Origin: an uncultured Cellvibrionales bacterium
GTDB taxonomy: Bacteria; Pseudomonadota; Gammaproteobacteria; Pseudomonadales; Porticoccaceae
Assembly: GCA_913062605.1 (NCBI GenBank)
Contig: CAJXWQ010000022.1
Location: 1 to 33,905, forward strand
Length of the DNA: 33,905 nucleotides
Direction: 5' to 3'
How positions within the stretch are numbered: the first letter of the stretch is position 1; each line of letters starts with the position of its first letter. The position numbers and the translations under genes were made by a program. The notes under the pieces were generated by a model that did no database searches, was not told the origin of the DNA, and saw only the letters and a list, made by a program, of their open reading frames with translations. Positions 24,429-32,656 of this stretch are shown in pieces.

Positions 24429-26957
24429 TTACTCCACAACTTCTATTGCAGTGATTTTTTCTTCCTCGGTAGCCGGACGGCGCTGTCCCCGCGTTTTTAC
24501 AAAGGCGAGATTGCTGTCTGGCTCATCGGCATTGATAAAGTGACTAAAGCGTTTGAGCTTTTCTGGGTCTTCAATGGTGGTTTTCCACTCGCATTGATAG
24601 GTGCCAATGACCTTGGTCATTTCACTTTCTAGTTCCCCGCAGATACCCAGCTTGTCATCAATGATGACTTCTTTCAGGTAATCGAGGCCTCCCTCAAGAT
24701 TTTCCAGCCATACCGAGGTGCGCTGTAAGCGGTCTGCGGTACGGATATAAAACATAAAGAACCGGTCGATATATTTGATTAGGGTTTCGTCATCAAGATC
24801 AGTGGCAAACAGATCTGCGTGTCGAGGGCGCATACCACCGTTACCACACACATAGAGGTTCCAGCCATTTTCAGTAGCAATAATGCCCACATCTTTACTT
24901 TGTGCTTCCGCACACTCGCGGGTGCAGCCGGACACGGCCATCTTGACTTTGTGGGGAGATCGGAGGCCTTTGTAGCGATCCTCGATAGCGATAGTCATAG
25001 AGAGACTGTCCTGAACGCCATAGCGACACCAGGTGCTGCCGACACAGGATTTAACCGTACGTAGGGATTTTCCATAGGCATGGCCAGTTTCAAAACCGGC
25101 ATCAATCAGTTGGCGCCATATGTCAGGTAGTTCATGAAGTTGTGCACCAAATAAGTCGATGCGTTGGCCTCCGGTTACTTTGGTGTAAAGGTCGTATTCC
25201 TTCGCCACTTCTCCCAGCACAATTAATTTTTCTGGAGTAATTTCACCACCGGGTACACGAGGAACCACGGAGTAGGTGCCATCTTTCTGCATGTTGCCCA
25301 GATAGATATCATTGGTGTCTTGTAGACCAATGTGTTCCTTTTTCAGAATATACTCATTGCCATAGGAGGCAAGAATGGAACCCGCTGTAGGCTTACAGAT
25401 TTCACAACCTAGGCCCGTGCCGTATTCAGACAATAATTCGTCGAAGGTGGTGATTCCCTTAATTCTGATAATGTCAGCCAGTTCCTGGCGCGAGTAGTCA
25501 AAGTGCTCACAGAGATTGTTGTTGACTTCAATCCCCAGGCTGGCCAACTCGCTATCCACCACCTGTTTAACCATGGCGGCACAGCCACCGCAGCCAGTCG
25601 CTGCCGAGGTTTCTGTTTTCACCGCACCGACATCGGTACAGCCATTTTGAACGGCACTGCAAATAGCACCTTTGGAAACGTCGTAGCAGGAGCAGATCTG
25701 AGCGGCATCTGGTAAGGCATCCATCCCCATTACCGGCGCATCGCCAACAGAGGGAGCAATCAGCGCTTCCGGGTTATCCGGTAGCGCCATATCGTTGAGC
25801 TTAAATTGCAGTAAGTTACCGTAGACTTCTACATCGCCTACTAATACGGCACCCAACAGGCGTGTGTTATCTTCAGAAACCACGAGTCGTTTATAGACTT
25901 CATTGACTTCATCAGTGTAAACATAGCTCTGCGCACCGGGGGTATTACCATGGGCATCACCGATGCTGGCAACATCGACACCAAGTAGTTTGAGCTTGGT
26001 GCTCATATCGGCACCGGTGAACTCCTCAGTGCCGCCAGTAATATGCGATACCGCCACTTTGGCCATGGTGTAGCCGGGGGCTACCAAGCCAAAAATCCGG
26101 CCATCCCAAAGGGCGCATTCGCCAATGGCGTAGATGTTTTCATCAGAGGTTTGGCACTGATTATTAATAACAATGCCGCCGCGCTCACCCATTTTCAGGT
26201 CGAACTCTCGAGCCAGTTCATCCTGTGGGCGAATACCCGCTGAGAACAACACCATATCGGTTTCAAGAAAGGAGCCATCGGCAAAATTCATGCGGTACCG
26301 GCAGTTTTCACCGGCAACAATTTCCTGAGTATTTTTCTCTGTATGGACAGTGAGACCAAGATCTTCAATCTTGCGTCGTAATAGTTTGCCGCCACCTTCA
26401 TCCAGCTGAACGGCCATCAACCGGGGAGCAAACTCGACCACATGGGTTTCCAGACCAAGGTTTGTCAGGGCGCTGGCAGCCTCAAGTCCCAATAGGCCTC
26501 CACCGACGACAACACCGACCTTACTGGTTTCAGCTGAGTGTGTGATCGCTTCAAGGTCTTCAATGGTGCGATAAACTAGGCAGTGATCCTGATCTTTTCC
26601 GGGAATAGGGGGCACAAAGGGATATGACCCTGTTGCCAGTATCAGCTTGTCGTACTTTTCCTCACGACCACTGGCCGTCACCACATACTTTTTGGACTTG
26701 TTAATGCTGACTACTTTGTCATTCAGGACATAATTAACACCATTTTCCTGGTAATAGCCCTCACTGGTTAGTGCCAGGTCGTCAGCTGTGGAACCGGAAA
26801 AGTAGGCGCTTAACTGTACTCGGTCATAGGCCAGCCTGGGTTCTTCGGAAAAAGTGATGACATCCAGACTGTCTGCAGAGGGGGAATCCACCAGGTTTTC
26901 AATAAACCTGTGTCCCACCATACCGTTACCTACAACAATAATGCGCTGTTTACTCAT
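24429..26957 (-). CDS. nirB: Nitrite reductase (NADH) large subunit
   Basis: 842-residue catalytic subunit reducing nitrite to ammonium with NAD(P)H in the cytoplasm. In order: FAD/NAD oxidoreductase domain (about 3-300; VVGNGMVGHRF and VGVVVGGGLLGLEAA nucleotide loops), rubredoxin-reductase-like C-domain, BFD-type [2Fe-2S] region (about 421-465; ICSCYDVS ... TGCGGC), then the nitrite/sulfite reductase part with siroheme and [4Fe-4S] ligands in CVGSTWC (about 637-643) and CTREC (about 677-681). All ligands are present and the length is normal. It begins 43 nt after cobA, which makes the methylated precursor of its siroheme, and overlaps functionally with nirD just downstream. Confidence 0.96.
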   Translation of the reverse strand: MSKQRIIVVGNGMVGHRFIENLVDSPSADSLDVITFSEEPRLAYDRVQLSAYFSGSTADDLALTSEGYYQENGVNYVLNDKVVSINKSKKYVVTASGREEKYDKLILATGSYPFVPPIPGKDQDHCLVYRTIEDLEAITHSAETSKVGVVVGGGLLGLEAASALTNLGLETHVVEFAPRLMAVQLDEGGGKLLRRKIEDLGLTVHTEKNTQEIVAGENCRYRMNFADGSFLETDMVLFSAGIRPQDELAREFDLKMGERGGIVINNQCQTSDENIYAIGECALWDGRIFGLVAPGYTMAKVAVSHITGGTEEFTGADMSTKLKLLGVDVASIGDAHGNTPGAQSYVYTDEVNEVYKRLVVSEDNTRLLGAVLVGDVEVYGNLLQFKLNDMALPDNPEALIAPSVGDAPVMGMDALPDAAQICSCYDVSKGAICSAVQNGCTDVGAVKTETSAATGCGGCAAMVKQVVDSELASLGIEVNNNLCEHFDYSRQELADIIRIKGITTFDELLSEYGTGLGCEICKPTAGSILASYGNEYILKKEHIGLQDTNDIYLGNMQKDGTYSVVPRVPGGEITPEKLIVLGEVAKEYDLYTKVTGGQRIDLFGAQLHELPDIWRQLIDAGFETGHAYGKSLRTVKSCVGSTWCRYGVQDSLSMTIAIEDRYKGLRSPHKVKMAVSGCTRECAEAQSKDVGIIATENGWNLYVCGNGGMRPRHADLFATDLDDETLIKYIDRFFMFYIRTADRLQRTSVWLENLEGGLDYLKEVIIDDKLGICGELESEMTKVIGTYQCEWKTTIEDPEKLKRFSHFINADEPDSNLAFVKTRGQRRPATEEEKITAIEVVE

Positions 26958-27000
26958 ACAACTTTTACCTCTGTCTATATTTCATCTGCGTTCTAACTAC

Positions 27001-27840
27001 TCAGGCGGATAACTTCTGAATTTTCCTGTTCTCATATTGAGAGGGCTCTGCGTTGGCCAACTCTTTATCGGAAAACCAGGCCAGTTGATCGGCGAGATTT
27101 ACTACGTCACCAACAATGATTAGAGCGGGCGACTGGATGCGTTCCCTTTCGGCCAACAGTGGTAGTTCATGTAGTTGGCCTCGAACCACGCGTTGGTTCG
27201 AGCGGCAGCCGTTTTCTATTAGGGCTACGGGTGTACTGGGTGGCATTCCGTGGATTTGAAGCTGGGTGCTGATTAGTTCTGATTTACTCAGCCCCATGTA
27301 AAACACTAAGGTATGGTCGAGATTGGCAAGGTTTTTCCACGGAAGATTCAGTTCTTTTTCACCATGGGCAGTAACCATGGTGCAACCTTGTGAAATGCCT
27401 CTGTGTGTGAGTGGTATTCCCGCATAGCTGGTGCAACCAGAGGCAGCAGTGATACCGGGAACCAGTTCCACTTCAATGCCGGCGCTTTTCAGCTTTAGCA
27501 TTTCTTCCCCACCGCGACCAAAGATAAATGAGTCGCCCCCTTTTAGGCGACAGATGTTCAATCCTTGCAGTGCTTTCGCCACGAGCAAGTCGTTTAGCGC
27601 CTCCTGCGGAATGCTATGATTACTTTTTTGTTTTCCCACATACATAACAGGTGTTTTAGTAGGAAATAATTCCAAAATTTCTGGACTGACAAGGCTGTCA
27701 TAAAGAATAAAATCAGAATTTTTAATAATTTTTAACGCCTTTATAGTCAGTAATTCAGGATCACCTGGTCCAGCACCAACCAGTGTCACTCGACCAGGCT
27801 TTGGTGCATTTGGGTGTGCGGTTAGTTGCTCTACTGTCAT
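27001..27840 (-). CDS. cobA: Uroporphyrinogen-III C-methyltransferase
   Basis: 279-residue SAM-dependent enzyme making precorrin-2, the precursor of siroheme needed by NirB. Motifs: VGAGPGDPELLTIKAL, YDSLV, GKQKSNHSIPQ, CRLKGGDSFIFGRGGEE, VPGITAASGCTSYAGIPLTHRG and FYMG. There is no CysG-type dehydrogenase/chelatase domain, so other enzymes must finish siroheme. ATG 27840 is chosen, with AGAG upstream; an open frame to 27918 is rejected because it would run across the sigma-54 promoter and add 26 residues that do not match the family. It is the first gene of the cobA-nirB-nirD-nasA operon. Confidence 0.94.
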   Translation of the reverse strand: MTVEQLTAHPNAPKPGRVTLVGAGPGDPELLTIKALKIIKNSDFILYDSLVSPEILELFPTKTPVMYVGKQKSNHSIPQEALNDLLVAKALQGLNICRLKGGDSFIFGRGGEEMLKLKSAGIEVELVPGITAASGCTSYAGIPLTHRGISQGCTMVTAHGEKELNLPWKNLANLDHTLVFYMGLSKSELISTQLQIHGMPPSTPVALIENGCRSNQRVVRGQLHELPLLAERERIQSPALIIVGDVVNLADQLAWFSDKELANAEPSQYENRKIQKLSA

Positions 27841-27888
27841 GGCGGCTCTTTTGATATAAAGGAAATTTAGTGTCTTTCCTAAGGTTCT

Positions 27889-27904
27889 TGCAAGGAGGGT
27901 GCCA
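27889..27904 (-). promoter_or_regulatory. Sigma-54 promoter for cobA-nirB-nirD-nasA
   Basis: On the - strand TGGCACCCTCCTTGCA: -24 element TGGCAC and -12 element TTGCA with GG and GC at the exact required spacing, differing from the TGGCACG-N4-TTGCW consensus at one base. Transcription would start near 27878, leaving a leader of about 38 nt before cobA. Confidence 0.8.
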
Positions 27905-28021
27905 GCTTTTCTTATCAAAAAAAATAACCATTTAATACATAGGGTTAATGGCGATATATGGATGTGGGGTGTTTAAAAATAGCATTTTTTAAGCCCAGTT
28001 TAGGCGCGAGCATCCAAATAG

Positions 28022-28060
28022 TGCGCTCGAAAATAGTGCATAACTGCTTAAGTTGGTGCA
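28022..28060. promoter_or_regulatory. NtrC-like enhancer half sites
   Basis: TGCGCT...AGTGCA (28022-28040) is an inverted pair spaced 2 bp wider than the usual NtrC site, and TTGGTGCA (28053-28060) is a good half site with TGCA at 28037-28040 as a poor partner. They lie about 150 nt from each predicted sigma-54 start. The match is suggestive, not exact. Confidence 0.4.
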
Positions 28061-28168
28061 GGTGGGGGCGGATCAAATGAAGTAATGAAAAAAATATTGG
28101 TGATAGATTAATTTTAATTAGTTGTTTTTAATAAAAAATATTATTTTTATCGGAGTAATTTAAAAAAG

Positions 28169-28184
28169 TGGCTTAGTTTTTGCT
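28169..28184 (+). promoter_or_regulatory. Sigma-54-like promoter for the molybdoenzyme operon
   Basis: TGGCTTAGTTTTTGCT keeps TGGC at -24 and TTGCT at -12 with correct spacing; the ACG part of the -24 element is replaced by TTA, so it should be weaker than the cobA promoter. The start would be near 28195, about 58 nt before the ATG. Confidence 0.55.
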
Positions 28185-28252
28185 CATATCTTGATATAAG
28201 TCATTGTTTGGCTATTTTTTACAGCGGCCAAGATTAGGTGTGAATTACTCCG

Positions 28253-30496
28253 ATGTTATTTGGTAGAAAGAAACGAAAGCCGATAGTTATCCCTAAAAAA
28301 GAGGTTGCAGAGTGGAAATATTCTACCTGTAACTACTGCTCTACGGGTTGTTCCATTGAGCTTGGTTTAAATGACCAGGGCAAGGTAGTGACCAGCCGTG
28401 GTCATGCCGGTGCCGATGTGAATCGAGGCAAACTCTGCATTAAAGGTTTACTGGAGCATGATCTATTTGATTCAGCCGGGCGTGGAACCGAACCACTGAT
28501 TCGCAGTAAACCCTATGAAGATTTTGAGGCTGCCAGCTGGGATCAGGCGTTAGATGTGACAGCGGCAAAAATTAAAGACATCCAAAATAAATACGGTCGC
28601 GACTCCTTTGCCATTGTTTCTACTGGTCAGTTGATGACAGAAGAATTTTATACCCTGGGGAAACTGGCCAGAGGGTGTATCGGTTCCAATAACTACGATG
28701 GTAATACTACCCTGTGTATGGCTTCCGCTGTCTCCGGTTACAAACGTTCGTTCGGTTCAGATGGCCCTCCAGGCTGCTACGATGACTTTGAACATACCGA
28801 GTGCTTTATGGCATTTGGATCCAATCTGCCGGAGCAACACCCAATCATTTACTGGCGCCTTAAAGAGGCGCTGGAAAAGAGAAAGTTTCCTCTTATCGTG
28901 GTTGATCCTCGGGTCACTATGCTGGCCCAGTTTGCTGATATCCATTTACCGATTACCCCCGGCACGGACTGCGTGCTAATTAACTCGATGTTACATGTGA
29001 TCTTTTCTGAAGGGTTGCAGGATCAAGCTTATATTGATGCTCACACCAATGGCTCGGATGAGCTGATTAAGCTGGTTTTATCCGACACTTATAACCCGAA
29101 AGTAGCACAACATGTTTGCGGCATTGATGAAGACCGCATTCGCACCGTAGCGAGGCTCTATGCCCGTGCGGGTAGTGCTATGTCGGTTTGGACCATGGGT
29201 ATTAATCAGAGCACTCACGGCTCTGATGGTGTCGCTAATATCAATAACCTTAACTTGGTGACCGGCAATATTGGAAAGCCGGGGGGCACCAGCCTCTCTA
29301 TTACTGGCCAATGTAATGCCATGGGTACCCGTGAGTGGTCGTCCTGCTCGGGACTGCCCGGTTACCGTTATCTGGAAAATGAAAAGGACCGGGAATATAT
29401 CGCTGATTTTTGGGGTATTGACCCCGAGTTTTTCCCTAAGCAACGTGGTTTGTCTGAAACCGATATTTTCCCTGCTATTGAGACGGGTGAAATAAAAGGT
29501 CTCTGGTTGGTAGCTACCAATCCTATGACCTCCATGGCCGACACCGCACGTATTAGAAAGGCACTGGAAAAACTGGAGTTTCTGGTGGTTCAGGATTGTT
29601 ATGAGGATGTTGAGACCAATCAATATGCCCATGTTTTTTTACCCGCATCTGTATGGGCAGAGAAGGAGGGGTGCCACACCAATACTGAACGCCGAGTGAA
29701 TCTTACCCGCAAAGCGATCCCTGAGTTCGCCAATTCAAAATCTGACTTATGGATTTTCAACCAACTATCAAAACGCTTTGATCATGGCAGCATTATCGAC
29801 TTTCCTGACTCGGCAGAAGACGTTTTTGAGGAGATGAAGGCGCTGTCAGTGGGCGCTGGTCGTACCCTGGATATTTCAGGTATGAGTTACGACAAAATTG
29901 AGCAGGCCAGGGGTATTCAGTGGCCCTACACTGAAGCAGATGCACTTCGGGATGATGCTCTTGGAGACGATATTTTCGGGAATCAGGGAAAAAAACCGAA
30001 AGGTGCCGCCAGACTGTACACCGACGGTCAATTCCAGACTGCCGATGGCAGAGCCAATTTGATCAGTGTGAATTTTATCAATAACAATGAACAACCTTGT
30101 CAGGACTTTCCCTTCTGGTTGAACAGTGGTCGTGTGGTTGAACACTTCCATACCCGTACTCGCACGGGAAAAGTGGGTAACTGTAACAAGTTCAGTCCCA
30201 CAGCCTATATGGAAATGAACCCAGACGCTGCTGCTGAACAGGGCATTGAACACCAGCAGTATGTGAGGTTGGTGTCGCGCCGCAGTGATGCGGTGGTGAT
30301 GGTGCAGCTCACCCATCGCGTGCCACGAAACATGGTGTTTATTCCCTTTCATTACCACGATTGCGTTAACCGCCTGACCCTTGGCTTATTGGATCCCTAT
30401 TCCAGGCAGCCAGCCTTTAAGCAGTGTTCAGTACGCATTGAACCTGTGGATCAGCAAGAGGCTGCCGTACTGAACGTGCAGCGACGTGCTTTTTAA
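28253..30496 (+). CDS. Nitrate-reductase-like molybdopterin oxidoreductase, catalytic subunit
   Basis: 747-residue Mo-bis-MGD enzyme of the Nas/Nap/formate-dehydrogenase branch, most likely the assimilatory nitrate reductase. An N-terminal [4Fe-4S] cluster is bound by C26, C29, C33 and C62 (CxxCxxxC then 28 residues and C). The likely Mo ligand is Cys155 in TTLCMASAVSGYK, as in NasA/NapA; substrate- and cofactor-binding segments include GSNLPEQHP, GINQST, TGNIGKPGG and the C-terminal cap with GRVVEHFHTRTRTG. No Tat signal is seen (MLFGRKKRKP leads straight into the enzyme), so it should act in the cytoplasm. It lacks the C-terminal [2Fe-2S] domain of Klebsiella-type NasA. The neighbours (cobA, nirBD, nasA) and sigma-54 promoter support nitrate assimilation. 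Confidence 0.85.
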   Translation: MLFGRKKRKPIVIPKKEVAEWKYSTCNYCSTGCSIELGLNDQGKVVTSRGHAGADVNRGKLCIKGLLEHDLFDSAGRGTEPLIRSKPYEDFEAASWDQALDVTAAKIKDIQNKYGRDSFAIVSTGQLMTEEFYTLGKLARGCIGSNNYDGNTTLCMASAVSGYKRSFGSDGPPGCYDDFEHTECFMAFGSNLPEQHPIIYWRLKEALEKRKFPLIVVDPRVTMLAQFADIHLPITPGTDCVLINSMLHVIFSEGLQDQAYIDAHTNGSDELIKLVLSDTYNPKVAQHVCGIDEDRIRTVARLYARAGSAMSVWTMGINQSTHGSDGVANINNLNLVTGNIGKPGGTSLSITGQCNAMGTREWSSCSGLPGYRYLENEKDREYIADFWGIDPEFFPKQRGLSETDIFPAIETGEIKGLWLVATNPMTSMADTARIRKALEKLEFLVVQDCYEDVETNQYAHVFLPASVWAEKEGCHTNTERRVNLTRKAIPEFANSKSDLWIFNQLSKRFDHGSIIDFPDSAEDVFEEMKALSVGAGRTLDISGMSYDKIEQARGIQWPYTEADALRDDALGDDIFGNQGKKPKGAARLYTDGQFQTADGRANLISVNFINNNEQPCQDFPFWLNSGRVVEHFHTRTRTGKVGNCNKFSPTAYMEMNPDAAAEQGIEHQQYVRLVSRRSDAVVMVQLTHRVPRNMVFIPFHYHDCVNRLTLGLLDPYSRQPAFKQCSVRIEPVDQQEAAVLNVQRRAF

Positions 30497-30532
30497 TGAA
30501 CCGTTTAATGAGCAGTGACTGGTGAGGCGATT

Positions 30533-32530
30533 ATGAATAATTTATTTGATCCACTAGACATCGGTAAGAAGCGAAAACACGTGGATAGTTCATCCGATTC
30601 TGTGTCTTCCACGGGGAAGGCTGTAGAAACGCCACGTGCAGACGGCAGTACTCTGTGGGAAATTCGCACTGAAGAGCAACCCTATGCATTTTTGTCCGAT
30701 AAAGAGGTAGAAGAAGAAAACCGTTACGGGCAGAAAATTGATTTAGTAGATTTGACCGGGCTTCCTGAAGATCGCTCGATGTTTATTAATGAAAACCCTG
30801 AAGTCGGTTGCAATCCCAATCGCAATAAACAACACGGTTTCTTTTTTACTGCGGACAACTGCATTGGTTGTCATGCCTGTGAGGCAGCCTGTAGTGAGAA
30901 GAATGAAAATCCCGCTCACATCGCCTTTCGTTCTGTAGGCTATGTGGAGGGAGGCAGCTACCCGGACTACAAACGCATGAATATATCCATGGCTTGTAAT
31001 CACTGTGATGATCCTGTCTGTTTAAAAGGGTGCCCTACGGGGGCGTATACCAAGCACGCAGAATTTGGCGCGGTGTTACAAGACCCGGACACCTGTTTCG
31101 GCTGTGGTTATTGCACTTGGGTGTGCCCCTACAATGCACCTCAATTGGATCCGGTTGAGGGTCAGGTGTCCAAATGTAATATGTGTGTGGATCGACTTGA
31201 AGTAGGTTTAAAGCCCGCCTGTGTTTCAGCTTGTGTGGGTAACGCCCTCGACTTTGGTGTGATTGAAAATATCCCGGAAAATCGCGATCAGGCTAAAACT
31301 TCGATACCGGGTTTCCCAGATCCAGAAATTACCCACCCTAATATCCGTTTTCAGCAAATCACCGAAATGCCGGAAGAAATGAAGCGGACAGATTCCATGC
31401 CGGTGAAGTATCAGAAAGATGAAAAAGGCAGTTATAAAACGGTAGTTGATCAGAAGAAAGGTCGTACCCGTTACTGGAATCTTGGCCGACTTAGCTCCAG
31501 AGAAAATCCATTGGTACTGTTTACGTTAATGGCACAGGCATCCATTGGAGCATTTTCCTTACCGTTTATTGGCAGTCAGTTTGGTGTGGAAAGCTTAATA
31601 GTATTTCGCGACACCGTGGCCTATGTCCCCCTGGTAATTTTGAGCTTCTTAATGGTGGGTTTTGGGCTCTTTATGTCCAGCATGCACTTGGGCAAACCCA
31701 AGCGTTTTTATCGGGGTTTCAATAACTGGCGACACTCGCCGGTTTGCCGTGAAGGGTTGGGTATCGCTGCTTTTATGGGTACTTTAGGGTTGCATATATT
31801 GTTTTCCCTGCCAGCAAATAGCTTATTCCAGTCGTTGGACTCAATATTATTAGGGGGCACTATGACGAAAATGCTCTCGCCCAGCGTGATGGCCAATCTC
31901 GCCAATGTATTTGGTTGGCTAGCGGTACCTTCCGCATTAGCCGGTCTGTATTACATGAACCGTTGCTACCGCATTAAAGCCCGCCCTTTTTGGAACCACT
32001 GGCAAGTGGTGACCAGTTTCTTTGGCAATATGCTAAGCCTCGGTGCTTTGGTGAGTGGAGCCGTTATTGTTGCCACGCTGGCATTGATGGAAACAGCTTA
32101 CAGCTCGGCTATGATGGTGGTGGGTATATTGATGCTCATGGGTGTGGCTGCAGAGAGCGTTGGTTTGATGGCTCATTCTCGAGCCATGAACAGTGCTACT
32201 CACGAAGGTGCGGCGTCGCACTTTGTTCAGTGCACTACCTTTGGTAAAACCTACTATTGTCGTAATGCATTGCTGGGCTTGAATCTGCTGTTGATGGTGG
32301 GCTTGCTGGTGTTTGCTGGTGACGGTCTGTTGGCCTTGGTTGGCTGGTCGTTAGTGGGGTTGCTATTGCTTGCCACCAGCATTGTCGGTCGAGCTCTGTT
32401 TTATGTGCTGGTGATTCCCACCACTATGCCCGGTGCTTTCTTTTGGAAGAATAAGGGCTTTGAGCAGCATGCCCGTGACATTGGCTTGGCGGAGATGCCT
32501 CAGGTAGGTGTCATCCCCAATGCTCACTAG
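30533..32530 (+). CDS. Fused DmsB-like ferredoxin and DmsC-like membrane anchor
   Basis: 665 residues combining an electron-transfer subunit and a quinol-oxidising anchor. After a polar N-terminus (about 1-100), four [4Fe-4S] clusters are predicted from Cys sets 110/113/116/120, 155/158/163/167, 188/191/194/198 and 215/218/230/234, as in DmsB. From about 310 to the end come about eight membrane helices of the DmsC/YnfH type (with HLGKPKRFYRGFNNWRHS near the first helices). Normally these are two proteins. There is no signal peptide or Tat motif, so the clusters face the cytoplasm, matching the enzyme gene 36 nt upstream. It would carry electrons from membrane quinol to the reductase. ATG 30533 behind GGTGAGG is chosen over GTG 30515. 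Confidence 0.85.
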   Translation: MNNLFDPLDIGKKRKHVDSSSDSVSSTGKAVETPRADGSTLWEIRTEEQPYAFLSDKEVEEENRYGQKIDLVDLTGLPEDRSMFINENPEVGCNPNRNKQHGFFFTADNCIGCHACEAACSEKNENPAHIAFRSVGYVEGGSYPDYKRMNISMACNHCDDPVCLKGCPTGAYTKHAEFGAVLQDPDTCFGCGYCTWVCPYNAPQLDPVEGQVSKCNMCVDRLEVGLKPACVSACVGNALDFGVIENIPENRDQAKTSIPGFPDPEITHPNIRFQQITEMPEEMKRTDSMPVKYQKDEKGSYKTVVDQKKGRTRYWNLGRLSSRENPLVLFTLMAQASIGAFSLPFIGSQFGVESLIVFRDTVAYVPLVILSFLMVGFGLFMSSMHLGKPKRFYRGFNNWRHSPVCREGLGIAAFMGTLGLHILFSLPANSLFQSLDSILLGGTMTKMLSPSVMANLANVFGWLAVPSALAGLYYMNRCYRIKARPFWNHWQVVTSFFGNMLSLGALVSGAVIVATLALMETAYSSAMMVVGILMLMGVAAESVGLMAHSRAMNSATHEGAASHFVQCTTFGKTYYCRNALLGLNLLLMVGLLVFAGDGLLALVGWSLVGLLLLATSIVGRALFYVLVIPTTMPGAFFWKNKGFEQHARDIGLAEMPQVGVIPNAH

Positions 32531-32618
32531 TTAATAGTTTGGATTAGTGATTTTTGCTGAGTGTAAGGTACCTATTATTCATCAGGTGAAAACCCATGTG
32601 ATGAGTGGCCACTGCCAG

Positions 32619-32624
32619 TATAAT
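32619..32624 (+). promoter_or_regulatory. -10 element before prfC
   Basis: A perfect TATAAT 33 nt before the prfC ATG. The sequence 17 nt upstream (ATGTGA) is a poor -35 element, so the promoter is probable but not strong. Confidence 0.4.
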
Positions 32625-32656
32625 GCGTGCCTTTCAACTCAGATCCGATAGCTTTG

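Larger units (their letters stand above)
27841..28252. promoter_or_regulatory. Divergent nitrogen-control region
   Basis: 412 nt between cobA and the molybdoenzyme gene. It holds a sigma-54-type promoter for each side and NtrC-like half sites about midway. The stretch 28080-28150 is very A/T rich, as expected of a bendable spacer; no exact IHF consensus was found. A hairpin-like TTAAAAAT-AGC-ATTTTTTAA occurs at 27973-27992. Confidence 0.6.

Noticed and set aside
27841..27918. Upstream extension of cobA
   Set aside because: It covers the near-consensus sigma-54 promoter and adds 26 residues foreign to the family.
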